Assembly: GCA_051745835.1 (NCBI GenBank) | Contig: JBNJEL010000079.1 | Span: forward strand, 1 to 8,603 | Length of the DNA: 8,603 bases | Direction of reading: 5' to 3' | Origin: JBNJEL01 sp051745835 | GTDB lineage: Bacteria; Bacillota; Halanaerobiia; Halobacteroidales; Acetohalobiaceae | Shown: one piece after another, positions 6,051-8,603 of the stretch | Position numbering within the stretch: the first letter of the stretch is position 1 | How the letters are laid out: every line of letters starts with the position of its first letter | Program-made: the position numbers and the translations under genes | Notes under the pieces: generated by a model | The model's database searches: none | The model's input: the letters and a program-made list of their open reading frames with translations, nothing else | What the model was told of the DNA's origin: nothing

Positions 6051-6674
6051 TTATTTTTTACCTGCAGCAACGAAGATACTAATATTAGCTACTTCCGATT
6101 TTAAATTTGCTTCCGCTTGACAATCACTACCTGTACAATCTATTATAACATCTTTTAGCCCAACTTCTTTAAACCACTTACTTATCTGTTCTCTCTCAAA
6201 CCCTAACCATTTATCATTATGTTCTTGTTGCAAAAATTCAAAATCATGCTTATCCAGGTCAGTAATTACTAACCTTCCTCCCTCTTTCAATATTCTAGTC
6301 ATCTCTTTGATAGTATCTTTAGGATATTCAACATGATGCAGAAACATATTAGCAAAAACATAATCGACTGACTTATCTTTTAAAGGTAATTTTTTAGCAT
6401 CTCCTTGACGACACTCAAGATTACCCTTGCTTTTAAATTTATCGTTAATTATATTAAGCATCTTAGAAGATTGGTCTACAGCTATCACTTTAATTCCTCT
6501 TTCAAGTAAGCCCTCAGTTATAAATCCGGTACCTGCTCCAATATCAGCTGCTATCTTCTTCTCTTGTAGACCAGCTATCTCATAAGCTTTTTCTCTCACC
6601 TTAGTTGAAAAAAAGGATGATCTCATACTATCCCAGTCATTAGCTACTCTATCAAAATACTCCTTGCTACTCAT
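6051..6674 (-). CDS. Class I SAM-dependent methyltransferase (UbiE/ArsR-associated type)
   Basis: A soluble 207-residue protein with a single Rossmann methyltransferase fold. Motif I is ADIGAGTGF (43-51). The acidic residue after strand 2 is D67 (AVDQSS). A GDA motif (91-93) and the FANMFLHHVEYP segment (107-118) complete the SAM pocket. The opening YFDRVANDWDSMR and the later EHNDKWLGFEREQISKWF resemble methyltransferases found beside, or fused to, ArsR-type regulators. The substrate is unknown. Two cysteines near the C-terminus (C180, C185) might matter if it acts on a metalloid, but that is speculation. The ATG has an excellent AAGGAGGT site with a 6-base spacer. It is transcribed alone: a structured non-coding stretch lies upstream and a terminator downstream. 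Its place between sporulation genes and accessory DNA suggests acquisition or rearrangement. Confidence 0.85.
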   Translation of the reverse strand: MSSKEYFDRVANDWDSMRSSFFSTKVREKAYEIAGLQEKKIAADIGAGTGFITEGLLERGIKVIAVDQSSKMLNIINDKFKSKGNLECRQGDAKKLPLKDKSVDYVFANMFLHHVEYPKDTIKEMTRILKEGGRLVITDLDKHDFEFLQQEHNDKWLGFEREQISKWFKEVGLKDVIIDCTGSDCQAEANLKSEVANISIFVAAGKK

Positions 6675-6712
6675 TAGTCTACCTCCTTTTTGGTTTGCTA
6701 TTGTAATTTAGG

Positions 6713-6726
6713 TATTCATTTGAATA
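6713..6726. promoter_or_regulatory. Short palindrome upstream of the methyltransferase
   Basis: TATTCA (6713-6718) and TGAATA (6721-6726) are inverted with two bases between, about 40 bases upstream of the start codon. Similar TTCA/TGAA palindromes are used by ArsR/SmtB-type repressors, which often control this methyltransferase type. No regulator gene is in the window, and AT-rich palindromes of this size arise by chance. Confidence 0.25.
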
Positions 6727-6730
6727 TTCT

Positions 6731-7060
6731 GTCCTGCCCCAGACAATAAAGAACCAATCACAAAATTTACTCCTTTCGAAGCTACTGTGTGCCTTCACTG
6801 ATGTTATGGTCTGCATACTTGCTCGATACCCTATAGGTATATTTGTCAATGGACTTCAATGTTCAAAGTTTCCTATTAACATTGCCATTCAGCTATAGAG
6901 CTTTAACTTTTACTCTAATGGAACTTACACCCATTGGATATGTCCAGCAAAGCTGGACATACAACGTCCCTATTAATGATCCTAACTTCTAATTAAACCA
7001 ACAAGTCTAGCATAAGTCATCCCTACTTCCATTTATGCTCACAAATAGGATGTCGCTAAC
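6731..7060 (-). ncRNA. Structured RNA relic, probably the 5' domain of a group II intron
   Basis: This gene-free stretch is less AT-rich than its flanks and, read on the minus strand, carries many consecutive stems. TATGTCCAGC/GCTGGACATA (6961-6939) is a perfect 10-bp hairpin with a 3-base loop. An AATGG/CCATT stem encloses GTGTAAGTT (about 6932-6914). Next is a TAGAG/CTCTA stem. A two-part stem joins AATGG plus CAATGTT to AACATTG plus CCATT (6888-6848). Last is ATACC/GGTAT (about 6841-6827). The GGTGTAAGTTCC stem and the GCAATGTTAAT string resemble domain I of bacterial group II introns, as does a GTGAG near 7042-7038. No reverse transcriptase or domain V hairpin is present, so it would be a truncated, inactive remnant. 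Recognition is from memory of the family. Another mobile-element end or structured RNA is possible. Confidence 0.42.
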
Positions 7061-7139
7061 CTGCTGTTAAGTGAAGTTGGTCGGTCATTTCTCATCTGCA
7101 TTTTTTTATCAATCTAAATTATATTTATTCTTACTAAAT

Positions 7140-8603
7140 TTAAGGATTCAAATCTTTTAATCTTTCAGTAATTATATCTTCTTCTCCAAATGAGTTAGTT
7201 GAATCAGTTTTATACGTTTTATATACATCAAAAATAAATTGTTGATCTTCTGTAGATGGCTCAGTATTTTCTAATATATTATCAATTTTTTCTTCCGTAA
7301 TTAGATTTTCTAAATTTTCTTTTCTAATTGAATACCTATATTCTGTCCCATATGATACTGTAATACAATCATAAATAAGCTTAAATATATTTTCTTCATC
7401 TACAACTCTCTTAATATATTCCTTGAATTTTTTCTGATTTTCTTCATAAAGCCTACCAAGCCCCCATACATTTTTAGGGTGATAATATAAATCATCATAT
7501 ATATTTATATTATTCTCAATGATAGTATTACCCATTTCCTCATATAATGATTGCATTTCTTCTTTTCTTCCTTCTATATTCTTTCTTTCTCTATCATTTT
7601 TAAACCAATATAATATACTACTAATAATTTCTATTTTCCCATACTTGTTTTTTATGCTATTTAAAAATTCATTATACTGATTATCAGTTATTTTTTGAAG
7701 CAATTCCCAAATTATAACTTCAACTCTCGATCGTGCAGTAAGAGCCATAAAAGCACGAGAATCATCAATTTCATAAATTTCATCAAATAAAATAGTAACT
7801 AAATCTAATAACACATCTTTTTTTAAATCTTCAATATAAAATTCAAACCTTTCAAAGGTTTCTTTATGATAAGAAAAATGGATAGAATTCAAAAGTGTAT
7901 TAAATACTTCCATCCTACTATTAAAATCTTCTGTTTGGTTTAAGTCATCTACAAAGCTTTCAATAAGTTCTCCTATTAAAACAAAATCATTTTCCGTATT
8001 AGTAAAGTATAGATCAAAATATTTAGCACTACATATTCTTTTGTTTTTTACAATATCTGAATACGACCCATCTGGAATATATAAACCATCATATTCTAAA
8101 TCCTTATTATTCTTATATTTATCAACATAAGGGAAAATCTCAGCTAAAATATCTATATAATCAGAGTGGTTTTTATTTAAAAATAGTTCATCAAAAAATT
8201 CTTAGCTTTACTATTAAATTCTTTTTTTCTAAATGACATAGCATATGTCTCTATATCCTTTCTCTTATCATGAGAAATAAAATAAACCCTATTCTGGTAT
8301 ATTTCTTGATATAAGGGTAAATTATATAAACGTATATACTCAATAATCATCATATCTCTTTTGTTTAAATAACTTGACCCATTAAATACCAAACTTATAA
8401 CAGAGTTAATAAATCTTTTGAAATCTCTTACATCAATTTTTTGTTCACACATAAAATCAATAATACAATCATAGTAATCTAAATTTTCTTCGGTTTCTCC
8501 ATATTCTATAAGCAAATTATTTAAACATTTTTCAAATAATTTTCTAAGTGATTTTCTACGCTTAATTGTAAAATGAAGTTGAACTAAATAAAGATTCCAT
8601 AGT
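7140..8603 (-). pseudogene. KAP-family P-loop NTPase, C-terminal part, frameshifted; 5' end outside the window
   Basis: Two minus-strand frames belong to one gene. The first is open from the window edge and stops at 8179-8177. It contains IDVRDFKRFINSV and DMMIIEYIRLYNLPLYQEI, typical of the region after the NTPase core in KAP proteins. The second runs from 8201 to the stop at 7142-7140 and contains KNKRICSAKYFDLYF, another KAP-like block, followed by a long helical C-terminus. The second frame is closed by a stop at 8204-8202, so the shift must lie within 8180-8201, where six T residues (8198-8193) occur. One extra T restores a continuous protein. Walker motifs and the inserted membrane segments would be upstream, out of view. 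KAP NTPases include PifA, which blocks phage T7, so a defence role is possible. The break may be real, a sequencing error, or overcome by slippage. Confidence 0.75.

Noticed and set aside
34..7139. The 14-base string TATTCTTACTAAAT occurs near 34 and again near 7126
   Set aside because: In AT-rich intergenic DNA a single match of this length can arise by chance. There are no target duplications or matching flanks to suggest a mobile element.
1..8603. CRISPR array, tRNA, rRNA or complete insertion sequence
   Set aside because: No regularly spaced repeats, no tRNA-like cloverleaf and no transposase or reverse transcriptase frame were seen on either strand.

Overview
The window looks like a chromosomal segment of a low-GC, endospore-forming Firmicute, probably an anaerobic clostridial or Halanaerobiales-type bacterium. 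This rests on a sporulation core (sigG, spoIIR, and a YlmC/YmxH-family gene) beside pgeF, and on AT-rich intergenic DNA with GGAGG-type ribosome binding sites. The genus is inference. Every protein-coding gene I can support is on the minus strand, so transcription runs from right to left.

Right part (about 5940-8603, accessory). The 3' portion of a KAP-family P-loop NTPase gene enters from beyond the right edge and is broken by a one-base frameshift at a homopolymer. Next comes about 460 bp without genes, carrying a series of hairpins that resemble the 5' (domain I) part of a group II intron with no reverse transcriptase left. Then there is a small SAM-dependent methyltransferase with its own terminator.

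Middle (about 4040-5965, sporulation). A textbook forespore (sigma-F/sigma-G) promoter precedes sigG. spoIIR follows with one base between the genes and is translationally coupled to it. A perfect-palindrome terminator ends the unit. sigG encodes the late forespore sigma factor, and SpoIIR is the secreted forespore signal that triggers pro-sigma-E processing in the mother cell, so one promoter would drive both. A YlmC/YmxH PRC-barrel gene follows.

Left-middle (589-3906). pgeF (laccase-domain peptidoglycan editing factor), an OmpR/PhoB-type response regulator and a PhoR/WalK-type sensor kinase form a tight apparent operon, with gaps of 16 and 2 bases.

Left end (1-588). Two things remain. One is a decayed, two-frame remnant that looks like the C-terminal TOBE domain of an ABC-transporter ATPase, ending in a strong hairpin. 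The other is a plus-strand unit with a near-consensus sigma-A promoter, a 5' inverted repeat, a 29-nt all-pyrimidine tract and a terminator-like hairpin, but no reading frame. This is a candidate small RNA of about 100 nt and the most interesting unexplained signal here. I see no CRISPR array, tRNA, rRNA or complete mobile element.
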